Positions 42,593 through 51,804 of a stretch of DNA of 64,000 bases are shown here, one piece after another (the stretch's first letter is position 1; each line of letters begins with the position of its first letter). This DNA is from Paenibacillus qinlingensis. Lineage in GTDB: Bacteria > Bacillota > Bacilli > Paenibacillales > NBRC-103111. The translations under genes and the position numbers were made by a program. A model generated the notes under the pieces. That model saw only the letters and a list, made by a program, of their open reading frames with translations. It had not been told where the DNA came from and ran no database searches. The DNA is taken from positions 159,531 through 223,530 of the forward strand of contig NZ_JABMKY010000012.1 of assembly GCF_013204845.1 (NCBI RefSeq), written 5' to 3'.

Positions 42593-44522
42593 TCAGCTCA
42601 TCTTCCAGAACTTGAAGGCTAATATCAAGCATTACTACTTGTATGTGTTCGCTTTAATGTTTAGCGTTGCGCTCTATTTCGCTTTTGTCACGTTACAGTT
42701 TGATCCTGCTTTAGACGCGACCAAGGGGACTATTAAAGGCGCCGCTGCGCTGAAATCTGCATCCTTTCTGCTTATCGCCATTGTTGCTATCTTCAATTTA
42801 TATGCGAATAACATTTTTGTGAAAAGACGGAGTAAAGAAATCGGCCTTCTGCAACTCATCGGCATGACGAAGGGGAAAATTTTTCGCATCCTAAGTACCG
42901 AGAATTTCATTCTCTACTTCGGTTCGCTGATCGTTGGGGCGTTTATCGGCTTCTCCGTGTCAAAGCTCATACTGATGGTATTATTACAAATCACAGGGGT
43001 AAAAGCTAACGCTACTCTCCACTTTTCAGTTCAAGCGTTTATCCAGACCATCGTTGTTTTCAGTGCCGTTTACGTATTAATTCTGCTGGTCAATTATTTC
43101 TTTATTCGGAGGCAGACGATTCTCTCGTTATTCCATGTCGCAACCTCCACCGAAGCTAAAGTGAAGCAAATGTCGAACAAGGAAGCGATTCTTGGATTCG
43201 TTGGGCTTTTTCTCGTTTTGTTAGGCTACTATGTATCCTCCAAACTGTTTTCAGGAAGCATTACGACAGCACCAGGATTACTGAGCAGTATGCTATTAAT
43301 TCTTGCCTCGGTGATCATCGGTACTTATTTGTTCTACAAAGGGTCTGTCCGTTTGATAATGAATGGGATCCGTAAGAGGAAAAACGGCTATTTGAACGTA
43401 CAAGAGGTACTTTCCCTCGCATCCATCATGTATCGGATGAAATCCAACGCGTTACTTTTGATGGTGATTACGACGGTATCTGCCCTAGCTATTGGATTAC
43501 TGTCCTTGAGCTACATTACGTACTATTCGGTTGAAAAGACCGCCGAAAGGAATATACCCAATCACTTTGGTGTGACGGAACGTCACTATGCGGAGAGCTT
43601 CACGAAAGCTTTAGATGCGGGTGGCATTAAACACCGAGATACAACAATTGAGGTCATTCAAATCAAGGCTGATCTTGGCCAAGTCATGGAATCGAAAAGT
43701 GAACTTTATATGAATCAAGATGTCAATCGGATGGCCGTTATTAGCGATACCGCTGCAGGCATCGATTTGACTGCTGACCAAACCTTTTTTACCGGGGCTA
43801 ACGATGAAATGCAAAAATTTCTTAACTTCAAACCGAACAGCCAAGCCCAGCTAATCACTCTAAATAACACCTTTCCGCTAACGTATACCGGCATCGAGGA
43901 ACAATCCTTCATTTCAAGGCGCTTCTCGATGAGCAGCCTGCCTGTTGCCGTCGTTGACGTATCGGTCTTTCAGCGATTAAAGCAAGATCTAGACCCTCAC
44001 ATTCAAGGAACATCATCGCTATATTTCGGTTTTGATATCGTGAATGCGAAGGAACTCGAGAAGGCCAATCAACTTTTTCACGAAGTCAAATGGGATGATC
44101 GAGCATCTTATGATTCGCGCCAAGATATGGCTAGTGAATCCAAAAATCGCATGGGCTTGATCATGTTCATCGTCGGTTTCCTAGGACTCACCTTCTTGAT
44201 CACTTCTGGCTGTATTCTTTATTTCAAGCAAATGGATGAGAGCGAAGATGAGAAGTCATCGTATACCATTCTACGAAAGCTCGGTTTTACCCAAAGCGAT
44301 CTGCTAAAGGGAATTCAGGTTAAACAACTGTTCAATTTCGGGATCCCCTTAATTGTTGGGCTGGTTCATAGTTACTTCGCAATCCAGTCAGGATGGTTCT
44401 TCTTCGGAACCGAGCTGTGGACGCCGATGATGATCGTGATGGGGCTGTACACGGCACTCTACTCCGTCTTCGGGGTTCTATCGGTTCAGCATTATCGGAA
44501 GGTGATTAAGAGGGCGTTGTAA
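42582..44522 (+). CDS. BceB-like ABC transporter permease
   Basis: About 646 residues, ten membrane helices, with a large extracellular region (roughly residues 300-515) between helices 7 and 8, as in BceB. FtsX-like motifs: VKRRSKEIGLLQLIGMTKGK and YTILRKLGFTQSDLLKGIQ. The large domain binds the antibiotic or its lipid target complex. ATG at 42582 overlaps the ATPase gene by 11 bp. Which peptide it handles cannot be told. Confidence 0.9.
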   Translation: MSINQLIFQNLKANIKHYYLYVFALMFSVALYFAFVTLQFDPALDATKGTIKGAAALKSASFLLIAIVAIFNLYANNIFVKRRSKEIGLLQLIGMTKGKIFRILSTENFILYFGSLIVGAFIGFSVSKLILMVLLQITGVKANATLHFSVQAFIQTIVVFSAVYVLILLVNYFFIRRQTILSLFHVATSTEAKVKQMSNKEAILGFVGLFLVLLGYYVSSKLFSGSITTAPGLLSSMLLILASVIIGTYLFYKGSVRLIMNGIRKRKNGYLNVQEVLSLASIMYRMKSNALLLMVITTVSALAIGLLSLSYITYYSVEKTAERNIPNHFGVTERHYAESFTKALDAGGIKHRDTTIEVIQIKADLGQVMESKSELYMNQDVNRMAVISDTAAGIDLTADQTFFTGANDEMQKFLNFKPNSQAQLITLNNTFPLTYTGIEEQSFISRRFSMSSLPVAVVDVSVFQRLKQDLDPHIQGTSSLYFGFDIVNAKELEKANQLFHEVKWDDRASYDSRQDMASESKNRMGLIMFIVGFLGLTFLITSGCILYFKQMDESEDEKSSYTILRKLGFTQSDLLKGIQVKQLFNFGIPLIVGLVHSYFAIQSGWFFFGTELWTPMMIVMGLYTALYSVFGVLSVQHYRKVIKRAL

Positions 44523-44557
44523 GTATCTGTCCAAATGAAATAAAACTTACATCCTTA

Positions 44558-44601
44558 AGGCTGCTCCAAGTAGATTCATCTACTTGAGGGCGGCCTTTCT
44601 C
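44558..44601 (+). terminator. intrinsic terminator after the Bce-type genes
   Basis: AAGGC...CAAGTAGAT-tc-ATCTACTTG...GGCCTTTCT: long stem with small internal bulges, 35 bp past the permease stop. Confidence 0.8.
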
Positions 44602-44635
44602 TATTTCGTCATATAGACGCGTGGAGGGGTAGCGA

Positions 44636-44819
44636 AAGGGAACGTGAGTGCGCTATTCAGAGTCTGAACAGGTGTTTCTACCTTTAAAGGGAACCACAGT
44701 GCGCTAACTACCCAATTATCCGCCTTTCTAAGAATTTATCTGACAAATAGGATACTGACGTTCTCCTTAATGACCATTTCGCTCCTTTAATTGCTAATAG
44801 AGCATCCTAGTTCCCCTTA
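44636..44819. repeat. quartet element, copy F (non-palindromic units)
   Basis: Two forward 21-bp units AAAGGGAAC-n6-GTGCGCTA-like (44636-44656, 44687-44707) and two inverted ones, TAGGATACTGACGTTCTCC (44749-44769) and TAGAGCATCCTAGTTCCCC (44799-44819). Centres 44646, 44697, 44759, 44809: gaps 51, 62, 50. Here symmetry comes from the inversion of the right pair rather than from each unit. Confidence 0.6.
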
Positions 44820-44835
44820 TCCCTGAAACTCAACA

Positions 44836-44867
44836 AAAAGAGGCCCGCAGAAACTACTGCGGACCCC
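44836..44867 (-). terminator. terminator of the squalene/phytoene synthase-like gene
   Basis: Leftward stem CCGCAG-tagttt-CTGCGG extended by GGGG/CCTC pairing, followed by TTTTT, 19 bp past the stop at 44886. Confidence 0.75.
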
Positions 44868-44885
44868 TTCCTTAATAGCTGCGAG

Positions 44886-45695
44886 CTACGTTACCTTACT
44901 CACAATTTTCAAAACTGCGTCGCGTGTCAATTTGCTTCCACCAGCAGAAAGCAGATTAAGCGTCGCATGCGCGAGCGCCAACGGTACCTTACAGAACTTC
45001 AATGCTGGACCTTGCTTCAGGTCTGCGATATAAGCATCGGCAAGCTGTAGATTACGGCGCGTGTACTGCTGCATTTCCTTGAAGCCCCAGCCTTCCGGGA
45101 AGAAGCTAACGCCACGTTTCGCGTCTTCTGCTTGGTTTCGAAGGATATTAACCGCCTGCAACCCTCTTCCGAAGGCAATGGCCTTATCACGATCTGATTG
45201 CGTGCCGTCATTCCACTGCCACAGCTCAGACAGCATTTCGCCAACCATACCAGCCACACTGTATGTATATCCATCCAAATCTTCTTCCGTACGGATGCTC
45301 CACCCTTTTTGGACCCATTCCGACATTTGGAGTGACATTTTCGCAATGTATTTCTCAATAATTGGTCTCGCCGAAGACGGACAAAGATGCAGCCATTCAG
45401 CAAGTCGCAGAGAAACTTCTGGAAGTTCTTGCGCCGTATAAGGTGACAATAATTTCTGGATGGCATCCATAATATCCGATGACTGGAATGCTCCGTGCAC
45501 ACCAGCTAACAGCTCTATTTTCAAAGCATCCACCAGATTCTCATGATCTTCGATTTCATCTATAGCCCGCATGCACAGATAGGCAGATGCTACCGCTTCT
45601 TTCAGACCTGCATCCAAGCTGCTAATCGGTATATAAAAGGTGCGGCTCGTTTGTTTCAACATGGTCATTGCATCTTTCACAGTATCGGTACTAAT
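44886..45695 (-). CDS. squalene/phytoene synthase-family protein
   Basis: About 270 residues, trans-isoprenyl-diphosphate synthase fold. Family features: TSRTFYIPIS, first acidic motif AIDEIEDH, and second motif NILRNQAEDAKRGVSFFPEG. The first Asp of the usual NILRDxxED is Asn here. It would join two prenyl diphosphates to make a C30 or C40 product (hopanoid or carotenoid precursor), but no other isoprenoid gene is near. Start: GGAGGT (45709-45704) lies 8 nt before an ATT at 45695; the TTG at 45710 overlaps that ribosome site and the first ATG (45668) is 36 nt away, so ATT is favoured with reserve. Confidence 0.72.
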   Translation of the reverse strand: MSTDTVKDAMTMLKQTSRTFYIPISSLDAGLKEAVASAYLCMRAIDEIEDHENLVDALKIELLAGVHGAFQSSDIMDAIQKLLSPYTAQELPEVSLRLAEWLHLCPSSARPIIEKYIAKMSLQMSEWVQKGWSIRTEEDLDGYTYSVAGMVGEMLSELWQWNDGTQSDRDKAIAFGRGLQAVNILRNQAEDAKRGVSFFPEGWGFKEMQQYTRRNLQLADAYIADLKQGPALKFCKVPLALAHATLNLLSAGGSKLTRDAVLKIVSKVT

Positions 45696-46028
45696 GGTAA
45701 TTACCTCCAAGTATAAACTTACCTTTAACTTATATAATGTTACCTCATGATAACATACTTTATTATTGTTAATCCAAGCTCAACCACCAATAGTTTCAGA
45801 ATCTGAGCTTTATTACACAAAAGTGTCAAATTTTCAGAGAGGAGTCATCGCCAATTTCAATATATTGGGAACGATGCAAGTAATGACCCCCTTTTTTGGA
45901 TATTATGTCCAAATTGTGAGAGGAATAAAATATTGTATTCAAAATTCAGCTCTAAGCCAAGATCAGTGCTTGACTATCTAGCTACAACAATATACTAATC
46001 CATTCAACATGAAGACCGCTACTATCGC

Positions 46029-46916
46029 TTACTCAGGGTACACGTCGGATTGATCGCCGGTCTTTGCTATATTTTCGCGCAGTTTACTCGGTGATGCTGC
46101 GTAATGCTTGCTGAAAGCCCGGGTGAAGGAATACAAATCGGGATAACCAAGCGTCATTGCGATCTCCGTGACTGTATGCGTTGTTTGCTGCAGAAGCTGA
46201 AGTGCTCTCTCCATGCGGAGCTTTTGCAAATATTGGATGGGCGTCATTCCGGTCTGCTCGGCGAATATTTTGGAGAAATATGCCCGGTGAACCGAAATAT
46301 ACGCCGCGACGTCTTGCACGTTGATATTTTCGGTGTAATGCATATTCATGTACTCTATGCTTCGGGGAATCCAGCCGGCAGGTCCTGTATCGGATTTGTC
46401 GGTGCTTTTTTGCGGAATCATAAGTCCGAATATACGGTAGATAGCCGCAATCAATTCGACTTGTCTCCGGCTGCCGTTATCTTCCTGTTGACTAAACAGA
46501 TGAACAAGCGACGTCTCGAGCTCTTTACCGATCACACCTTCGACATAAGGGACAGATGGGCGGAAGCCGGCTTTTTCGAGCAGCAGTGGAGTTTGCCCGC
46601 CATTAATGGAAACCCAAATCATTTCCAAAGGCTGGTCGGACGGAGTAATGAAATGACGGTATATGACGCCCGGATATGCACAAAAAACATCGCCCTTAGC
46701 CAGCTCGATCTGTTCTTCTCCGTAGAGATGACGAATGTTTCCGTTCATAACAAAATGCAATGCGTAATAATCAATCATCCTCTGTGGGAAACGATGCTCC
46801 GGACCTGCTTTGATGCGTCCCATTCGGACTGGCCATAAGCCGCCGTTCAAGGCCAACTCGTCTACAACATAATTGCGTGATTCCTCATACTTGTCAGAAT
46901 GCTGCCTCTTGCCCAT
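46029..46916 (-). CDS. AraC-family regulator
   Basis: 295 residues: N-terminal cupin sensor (MIDYYALHFVMNGNIRHLYG, ELAKGDVFCAYPGVIY) and C-terminal AraC DNA-binding domain (INVQDVAAYISVHRAYFSKI, TVTEIAMTLGYPDLYSFTRA). Divergent from the amidohydrolase and Rieske genes, which it most likely activates in response to their substrate. ATG at 46916 with GGAGGTG 11-13 nt upstream. The 318-bp stretch before it (45711-46028) holds no gene I can support. Confidence 0.87.
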   Translation of the reverse strand: MGKRQHSDKYEESRNYVVDELALNGGLWPVRMGRIKAGPEHRFPQRMIDYYALHFVMNGNIRHLYGEEQIELAKGDVFCAYPGVIYRHFITPSDQPLEMIWVSINGGQTPLLLEKAGFRPSVPYVEGVIGKELETSLVHLFSQQEDNGSRRQVELIAAIYRIFGLMIPQKSTDKSDTGPAGWIPRSIEYMNMHYTENINVQDVAAYISVHRAYFSKIFAEQTGMTPIQYLQKLRMERALQLLQQTTHTVTEIAMTLGYPDLYSFTRAFSKHYAASPSKLRENIAKTGDQSDVYPE

Positions 46917-47099
46917 TAATTCATCCGCACCTCCTGAAACCGGTCTTTTGAAAGTGGGCTAAATTATAGCATTGACCTTACAAAATGACAAATTACAATT
47001 ACGAAATACCATTTTCGACCGGGCAGTCCTAGTTTTATGATTGATATGTAAAAACATGCACCCGCAAAATGTGCCGAAACAAAAAAAGGGGATGAAAAC

Positions 47100-48224
47100 A
47101 TGAGTATCTTAGGAGCATCGGCCAACAAGACAAAAGTACGCAAAGGCATTGGAGTTATTGATTGCGATATCCATCATACTTTTAAGGACATCAAGCAGCT
47201 GTTCCCTTACTTACCGCGAAAATACAAGGAGCGTATTGAACTGTGGGGATCGAATTTTGGCGGTGGGCCGGGTACGATGAACGGAGGCAGTGTCGGAAAA
47301 AGAGCCGATTCCTTTCCTCCAAGCGGCGGTCCTGCCGGTTCGGATCTTGATTTCATGATCGAGCAGCTTTTGGAACCTTTCGACATCCGCTATGGAATTT
47401 TGACCGGCGAATTTATAGCGTCCACAAACACTGCCGATACGTATTACTCGGCCGCATTGTGTTCCGCTTTCAACGATTATACGATTGAACATTGGCTCGA
47501 CAAGGAGCCCCGGTTCAGAGGCTCCATCTACCTGCCGATTCACGATGTAGCCGCATCGGTTCGGGAAATCGAACGGCTCGGCTCCCATCCCGGAATGGTT
47601 CAGGCTTATGTTCCATCGGGCTCTGCCCATCCTTACGGAAATAAAATGTTTCATCCGATATATGAGGCTTGTTTGAAGCATGGAATCAATTTCACCATGC
47701 ATGTAGGAGCTATCGGCGATGCGATGAACGCACCCGCTACGAATGTCGGCTATCCATCTTACTATATTGAATATCGCGCTGCCCGTACGCAAGCTTACAT
47801 GGCCCATATGGCCAGCTTTATTTTCGAAGGTGTATTTGAGATATTCCCGGAGTTGCAGGTGGCATTTATAGAAGGAGGCGTCTTTTGGGTCGCTCCTTAC
47901 TTGTGGCGGCTCGACCAGGATTGGAAGGCACTGCGCGAGCAGACTCCTTGGGTGAAGAGAAAGCCTAGCGAATATTTTCTTACCAACATGTACATCGGCT
48001 CCCAGCCGATTGAGGAAGCCCCGAACCGTCAAGCCTTCGATACGTTGTTCGAGGCTATGCACGCCAAGGACAAGCTGCTCTTCTGCAGCGATTACCCGCA
48101 TTGGGATTTCGACTCGCCAAAGCTCGTTTTCCCAAAAATGGACAAAGAAACAACAAATAATGTGTTTTACTATAATGCTGCCAAATACTATGGCCTGCCT
48201 ATGCCGGACAAAACGGAGGAATAA
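47100..48224 (+). CDS. amidohydrolase-2 family metal hydrolase
   Basis: 374 residues, PF04909-type TIM barrel related to ACMSD and gamma-resorcylate decarboxylase. Features: GVIDCDIHHTF (metal motif DxHH instead of HxH), GSIYLPIHDVAASVREIERL, NFTMHVGAIGDAMN and the late LFCSDYPHWDFDSPK (catalytic SDYPH). Such enzymes decarboxylate or hydrolyse aromatic or ring-opened acids. ATG at 47100 with AAAGGGG upstream. The Rieske gene begins 2 bp after its stop. Confidence 0.85.
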   Translation: MSILGASANKTKVRKGIGVIDCDIHHTFKDIKQLFPYLPRKYKERIELWGSNFGGGPGTMNGGSVGKRADSFPPSGGPAGSDLDFMIEQLLEPFDIRYGILTGEFIASTNTADTYYSAALCSAFNDYTIEHWLDKEPRFRGSIYLPIHDVAASVREIERLGSHPGMVQAYVPSGSAHPYGNKMFHPIYEACLKHGINFTMHVGAIGDAMNAPATNVGYPSYYIEYRAARTQAYMAHMASFIFEGVFEIFPELQVAFIEGGVFWVAPYLWRLDQDWKALREQTPWVKRKPSEYFLTNMYIGSQPIEEAPNRQAFDTLFEAMHAKDKLLFCSDYPHWDFDSPKLVFPKMDKETTNNVFYYNAAKYYGLPMPDKTEE

Positions 48225-48226
48225 CG

Positions 48227-48598
48227 ATGGCGCACCATTATTTAGGAACAGTTGATGAATTCAAGGAGGATGCACCGAAAATTGTTGATGTTCAAGGGCG
48301 GAGCGTAGGAATTTATAAATTATCCGGAAAGCTTCATGCAATTCTTAATTATTGCCCTCATCAGGGAGCCCATCTTTGCAAAGGGCCGGTTACTTCATGG
48401 GTCACATCGCCTCTGCCTGGGCAATTTATTTACGAACAAGAAGGGGAAATCGTCCGTTGTCCCTGGCACCATTGGGAATTTGACATTAAAACCGGCGGTC
48501 TTGTTGTAGATAATAAAGTCCGCACAAAAACCTATGAGGTTGTAGTAGAAACGTTTGATTTGTCGGTCGAGAAGGGAAAAGTATTCATCGATATGTAG
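48227..48598 (+). CDS. Rieske [2Fe-2S] protein
   Basis: 123 residues. The Rieske ligands are CPHQGAHL and CPWHHWEF, with a 30-odd residue insertion between them (KGPVTSWVTSPLPGQFIYEQ) longer than in small ferredoxins. The protein is a lone Rieske domain without an oxygenase catalytic domain, so it is an electron carrier or a subunit whose partner is elsewhere. Co-transcribed with the amidohydrolase; the AraC gene upstream probably controls both. Confidence 0.87.
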   Translation: MAHHYLGTVDEFKEDAPKIVDVQGRSVGIYKLSGKLHAILNYCPHQGAHLCKGPVTSWVTSPLPGQFIYEQEGEIVRCPWHHWEFDIKTGGLVVDNKVRTKTYEVVVETFDLSVEKGKVFIDM

Positions 48599-48655
48599 CA
48601 GTATCAACGATATCTTATGCCCGAACGGTCAGTCATCTTTCCCTCTCGATAAAAA

Positions 48656-48692
48656 AGGCTGCCGATTCACTCTAATCGGCAGCCTGCTTTTA
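48656..48692 (+). terminator. intrinsic terminator after the Rieske gene
   Basis: AGGCTGCCGAT and ATCGGCAGCCT (perfect, 11 bp) then GCTTTTAC. Confidence 0.85.
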
Positions 48693-48806
48693 CTTATTAT
48701 CGCTCGTACGAGCATCTAACATATAGTCGACCCGATCCTCACAAGATGTAACGTTATCGGTCGCAGCGTACGATACACTCGATATAACAGTGACGATTCC
48801 ACCCGT

Positions 48807-50603
48807 TCATTGTTTCACGATTGGTTCTACACTTATGCGGTATAATCCATCTTTACCTTGAACAGGCATGGCATTTTTCTCCCCATTGGGCGCCTCCCAT
48901 ATCACCCATTTATTTCCAGAAAGATCATATTTAACAATCCTATCCTCCAGCCTTGCAAATAAATCCGTGCCGCTAGTAAAGGTAAAGCTGTCCTCTGGCG
49001 GGTTCGTCATTTCTTTCGCGGCTTTGCCGGGTTGCCATATTGCCCATCCTGAGGCTTGCAGTTGGAACTCCCCTTTTTCATATTGCTGTAGGTACGCACC
49101 TTGTTTTGTGACGAGCCGAGCAATTCCTTTGGCGGTAAACTTTTCCCCTGCTTGATTAACGTAATCCGTGTAGGGAACACCATCTTGTATTCGTGTCCAA
49201 TAGGTGCCCTCCGGCAGAGGGGTTATGGTCATATCCAAATCGGAGTATTTGGCAACCAGTACACTTGTTGTGTAGGCAGGCATTCTTTGGGGCATGGTAT
49301 CTCCTGAGGCATATGTCAATCGTGCCAATTGACTCGTTTCATGCCGGTTCTCATAGGCCAATACATGAAGCAGCTTTCTCGTCGTATCATAGGCAGCGTA
49401 ATTGATATTATCATTCTCATCAGGATCAGCTTTGTGTAGAATACGTTTCTCACCTTTCTCAATATTGTAGACAAACACGCCGTAGTAGGACGCATAAATG
49501 AGTGTTTTTGCATCTATCCATTGAATGGGCTGCTGATCAGGTTCAATCGTGGAGTAGAACACATTCTCTATGACAATAGGGTCCTTCCCCTTTTGCTCCA
49601 AAATATACGAATAGCCCGTTCCGTCCCCGTCTCCCATAGACCCGCCAAGTCGAACAATCCCGACATAGGTTTGTTTATCTTCTGAAATAACCAATTGATC
49701 GTATAAAGAATCCCTCGGGCCCCCACCAGCCAACTCGCCTGAATCCGCATAGCGCCATACATACCTCGGCATTTGTTGAACCCAGACTCCCTGGAGACTA
49801 CCACCCAAGCGATTGCCGCTTACATCCACCAAGTTATCCATTCGCAGATATTGCTCTTTCATTCGATGCTCTCCGGCTCCCATATTGTCTAGTTGGACCA
49901 AGAGGTGTTTGGGATCTATCCATTTAGCTGCTACAGGCACACCTTCTATCGTCGTAGGCAGGTCATTTCGCATCTCATTCGAAAAAACTAGTTCTACCGA
50001 GCTTTCCCCCTCGGGGATACGCAGTCGTGGTCCATATTCCTGTGCCATTACCAAAAGGTGAGGTACATCGTGACCTGCAGGTGAACTAAAAGTAAAGCTC
50101 ACAGGTTCTTTTCGCATGAACGTCATGGCAGGCAGATCCCCTACGCGCAGGATGAACGGTTCATTTGCATGATGGAATTGAACCCTCACCTGATTGATTG
50201 GATCGTTACTTTCTACAATCTCCCAATCCGCATTGCCCTCAACCCTAATCTGCTTAATCAGCAGCTGTCGTTCTTCTTCGCTCATGTTCGCAAAAGTTGC
50301 ATTTACACTCACATCCTCTAGATGATACACAACTTGGAAAGGTTCCTGAGGGACATCCGTAGCCTTCCATTGTTGGAATACCCTCCCCTCAGAACTATTG
50401 TGTTCACCGAAAGTAAGGCTTTGCAGCTTAGTCCGAGTCATGGATCCAACCGTTGCGACGGGCGCAGTTGTAGGAATCGCCGCTGTTTCCTGAATGGTTG
50501 CTTGTGGCGATACGGATACGGCTGAACCCTGGGTATTACTTTCACACGCATTCAGCAGCAGCATGACGAATAATAGTGATCCCAAACCACATAATCTGAC
50601 CAT
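48807..50603 (-). CDS. large lipoprotein with Ig-like and propeller-like regions
   Basis: About 598 residues. Signal peptide with lipobox LLNAC. A segment ESSVELVFSNEMRNDLPTTI to MKEQYLRMDNLVDVSGNRLG looks like an SbsA-type Ig domain; the C-terminal 300 residues have repeated WxDAKTLIYASYYGVFVYNI-like strands resembling a beta-propeller. Extracytoplasmic, function unknown. ATG at 50603 chosen, directly before the signal peptide; a GTG at 50615 is an alternative. Confidence 0.7.
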   Translation of the reverse strand: MVRLCGLGSLLFVMLLLNACESNTQGSAVSVSPQATIQETAAIPTTAPVATVGSMTRTKLQSLTFGEHNSSEGRVFQQWKATDVPQEPFQVVYHLEDVSVNATFANMSEEERQLLIKQIRVEGNADWEIVESNDPINQVRVQFHHANEPFILRVGDLPAMTFMRKEPVSFTFSSPAGHDVPHLLVMAQEYGPRLRIPEGESSVELVFSNEMRNDLPTTIEGVPVAAKWIDPKHLLVQLDNMGAGEHRMKEQYLRMDNLVDVSGNRLGGSLQGVWVQQMPRYVWRYADSGELAGGGPRDSLYDQLVISEDKQTYVGIVRLGGSMGDGDGTGYSYILEQKGKDPIVIENVFYSTIEPDQQPIQWIDAKTLIYASYYGVFVYNIEKGEKRILHKADPDENDNINYAAYDTTRKLLHVLAYENRHETSQLARLTYASGDTMPQRMPAYTTSVLVAKYSDLDMTITPLPEGTYWTRIQDGVPYTDYVNQAGEKFTAKGIARLVTKQGAYLQQYEKGEFQLQASGWAIWQPGKAAKEMTNPPEDSFTFTSGTDLFARLEDRIVKYDLSGNKWVIWEAPNGEKNAMPVQGKDGLYRISVEPIVKQ

Positions 50604-50721
50604 CGCATACACCACACCAATCCTTGTTCAATTTTATAATATTTCCCATATTTTGTTAGACGCACAGCACTGACGAAAAGTTCCCATCGAAACCGCTACT
50701 ACGGAACGGAAAAGCAAAAAA

Positions 50722-50739
50722 AGCTACTTTGAAGTAGCT
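50722..50739. terminator. terminator-like hairpin between divergent genes
   Basis: AGCTACTT-tg-AAGTAGCT with TTTTTTTG on the leftward side and GATTTTTC on the rightward side. It lies 120 bp before the lipoprotein gene and 92 bp before the catalase gene, so it would act inside a leader rather than at a gene end. Confidence 0.55.
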
Positions 50740-50830
50740 GATTTTTCTCATTTGTGCCCCGCGGCATGGTTAGATATAAAGCTTAAGGTAAACAATGTAC
50801 AGGAGTGAAAAATCTGAGGGAGTTGAAGCC

Positions 50831-51733
50831 ATGTTTAAACGAATGGATGAAATTTCGATTGAGATTCCTGACATTGAGAAACCTGACCCTAATGCCGCAG
50901 CAGCTGTACAGGAATTGTTAGGTGGCAAATTCGGTGAGATGTCCACTTTGAACAATTACTTGTATCAATCTTTTAATTTCCGTTCTAAGGAGAAACTGAG
51001 ACCCTTTTACGATTTGATAATGAGTATTACGGCCGAAGAACTTGGCCATGTGGAGTTGGTTTCCCATGCAATTAATAAATGCTTAAGAGGCTCTACAAGC
51101 TACAAAGAGCCCGACCAGACACCACTGGATGTTGTCAAAGACGCTCGTCTTTCCTATCACTTTCTTGCAGGAGCGCAAGGGGCCATGCCGGTTGATTCTA
51201 TGGGCAACCCATGGACAGGTGCGAATGTGTTTAACAGCGGCAACTTGGTAGAGGATTTACTGCATAATTTCTTCTTAGAATGCGGCGCACGCACCCATAA
51301 AATGAAAGTGTACGAAATGACCGACCACCCTGCAGCACGGGCTGTAATTGGCTACCTGCTTGTTCGTGGAGGCGTTCATGTTGTTGCCTACGCCAAAGCG
51401 TTGGAAGTAGCAACTGGGGTCAATGTCACCAAATTAGTCCCCATTCCTTCCTTAAGCAACAAGTCGTTTAATGAGACCAGAAAGTATGAGGAGAAAGGCG
51501 TTCATACTAAGCTTTACACATGGAGCGACAGCGACTTCACTACAATTGGCCAGATTTGGAAAGGTACGCATCCCGAAGATGGCTCTGCCTTAGAAGTCAT
51601 CCCGGGTACGCCTCAAGGATACCCCATTGCTGAAGCGCCGGCGGTCGATGAGGAGTTTGCTCCTGGCATCTCGCCTGAAGACTTCCAACAAATCGCAGCG
51701 AGACTTAAAATGGCTGGAAATATCAACGCATAA
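50831..51733 (+). CDS. manganese catalase
   Basis: 300 residues, di-manganese ferritin-like catalase that destroys hydrogen peroxide in the cytoplasm. Metal ligand regions: GEMSTLNNYLYQ (Glu), AEELGHVELVSH (Glu, His), ECGARTHKMKVYE (Glu) and RGGVHVVAYAKALE (His). ATG at 50831 with GGGAG 8 nt upstream; an earlier start at 50795 has no ribosome site. No PerR or sigma-B box was recognised upstream. Confidence 0.92.
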   Translation: MFKRMDEISIEIPDIEKPDPNAAAAVQELLGGKFGEMSTLNNYLYQSFNFRSKEKLRPFYDLIMSITAEELGHVELVSHAINKCLRGSTSYKEPDQTPLDVVKDARLSYHFLAGAQGAMPVDSMGNPWTGANVFNSGNLVEDLLHNFFLECGARTHKMKVYEMTDHPAARAVIGYLLVRGGVHVVAYAKALEVATGVNVTKLVPIPSLSNKSFNETRKYEEKGVHTKLYTWSDSDFTTIGQIWKGTHPEDGSALEVIPGTPQGYPIAEAPAVDEEFAPGISPEDFQQIAARLKMAGNINA

Positions 51734-51747
51734 CTCCTATCAGTCTG

Positions 51748-51779
51748 ATGATCCTTATGTATGTAGGGATCATTTTTTT
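51748..51779 (+). terminator. intrinsic terminator after Mn catalase
   Basis: ATGATCC and GGATCAT arms, 12-nt loop, seven T. Confidence 0.85.
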
Positions 51780-51804
51780 ATCCAAACTTTCTCATAGGCA
51801 GCCC

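Noticed and set aside
44886..45695. Part of a hopanoid or carotenoid gene cluster
   Set aside because: No other isoprenoid gene lies within the window near it; neighbours are a Bce-type transporter and an AraC regulator.
45766..45981. Coding frame of 71 codons
   Set aside because: No ribosome site, no recognisable domain, A/T-rich composition; lies between two leftward genes.
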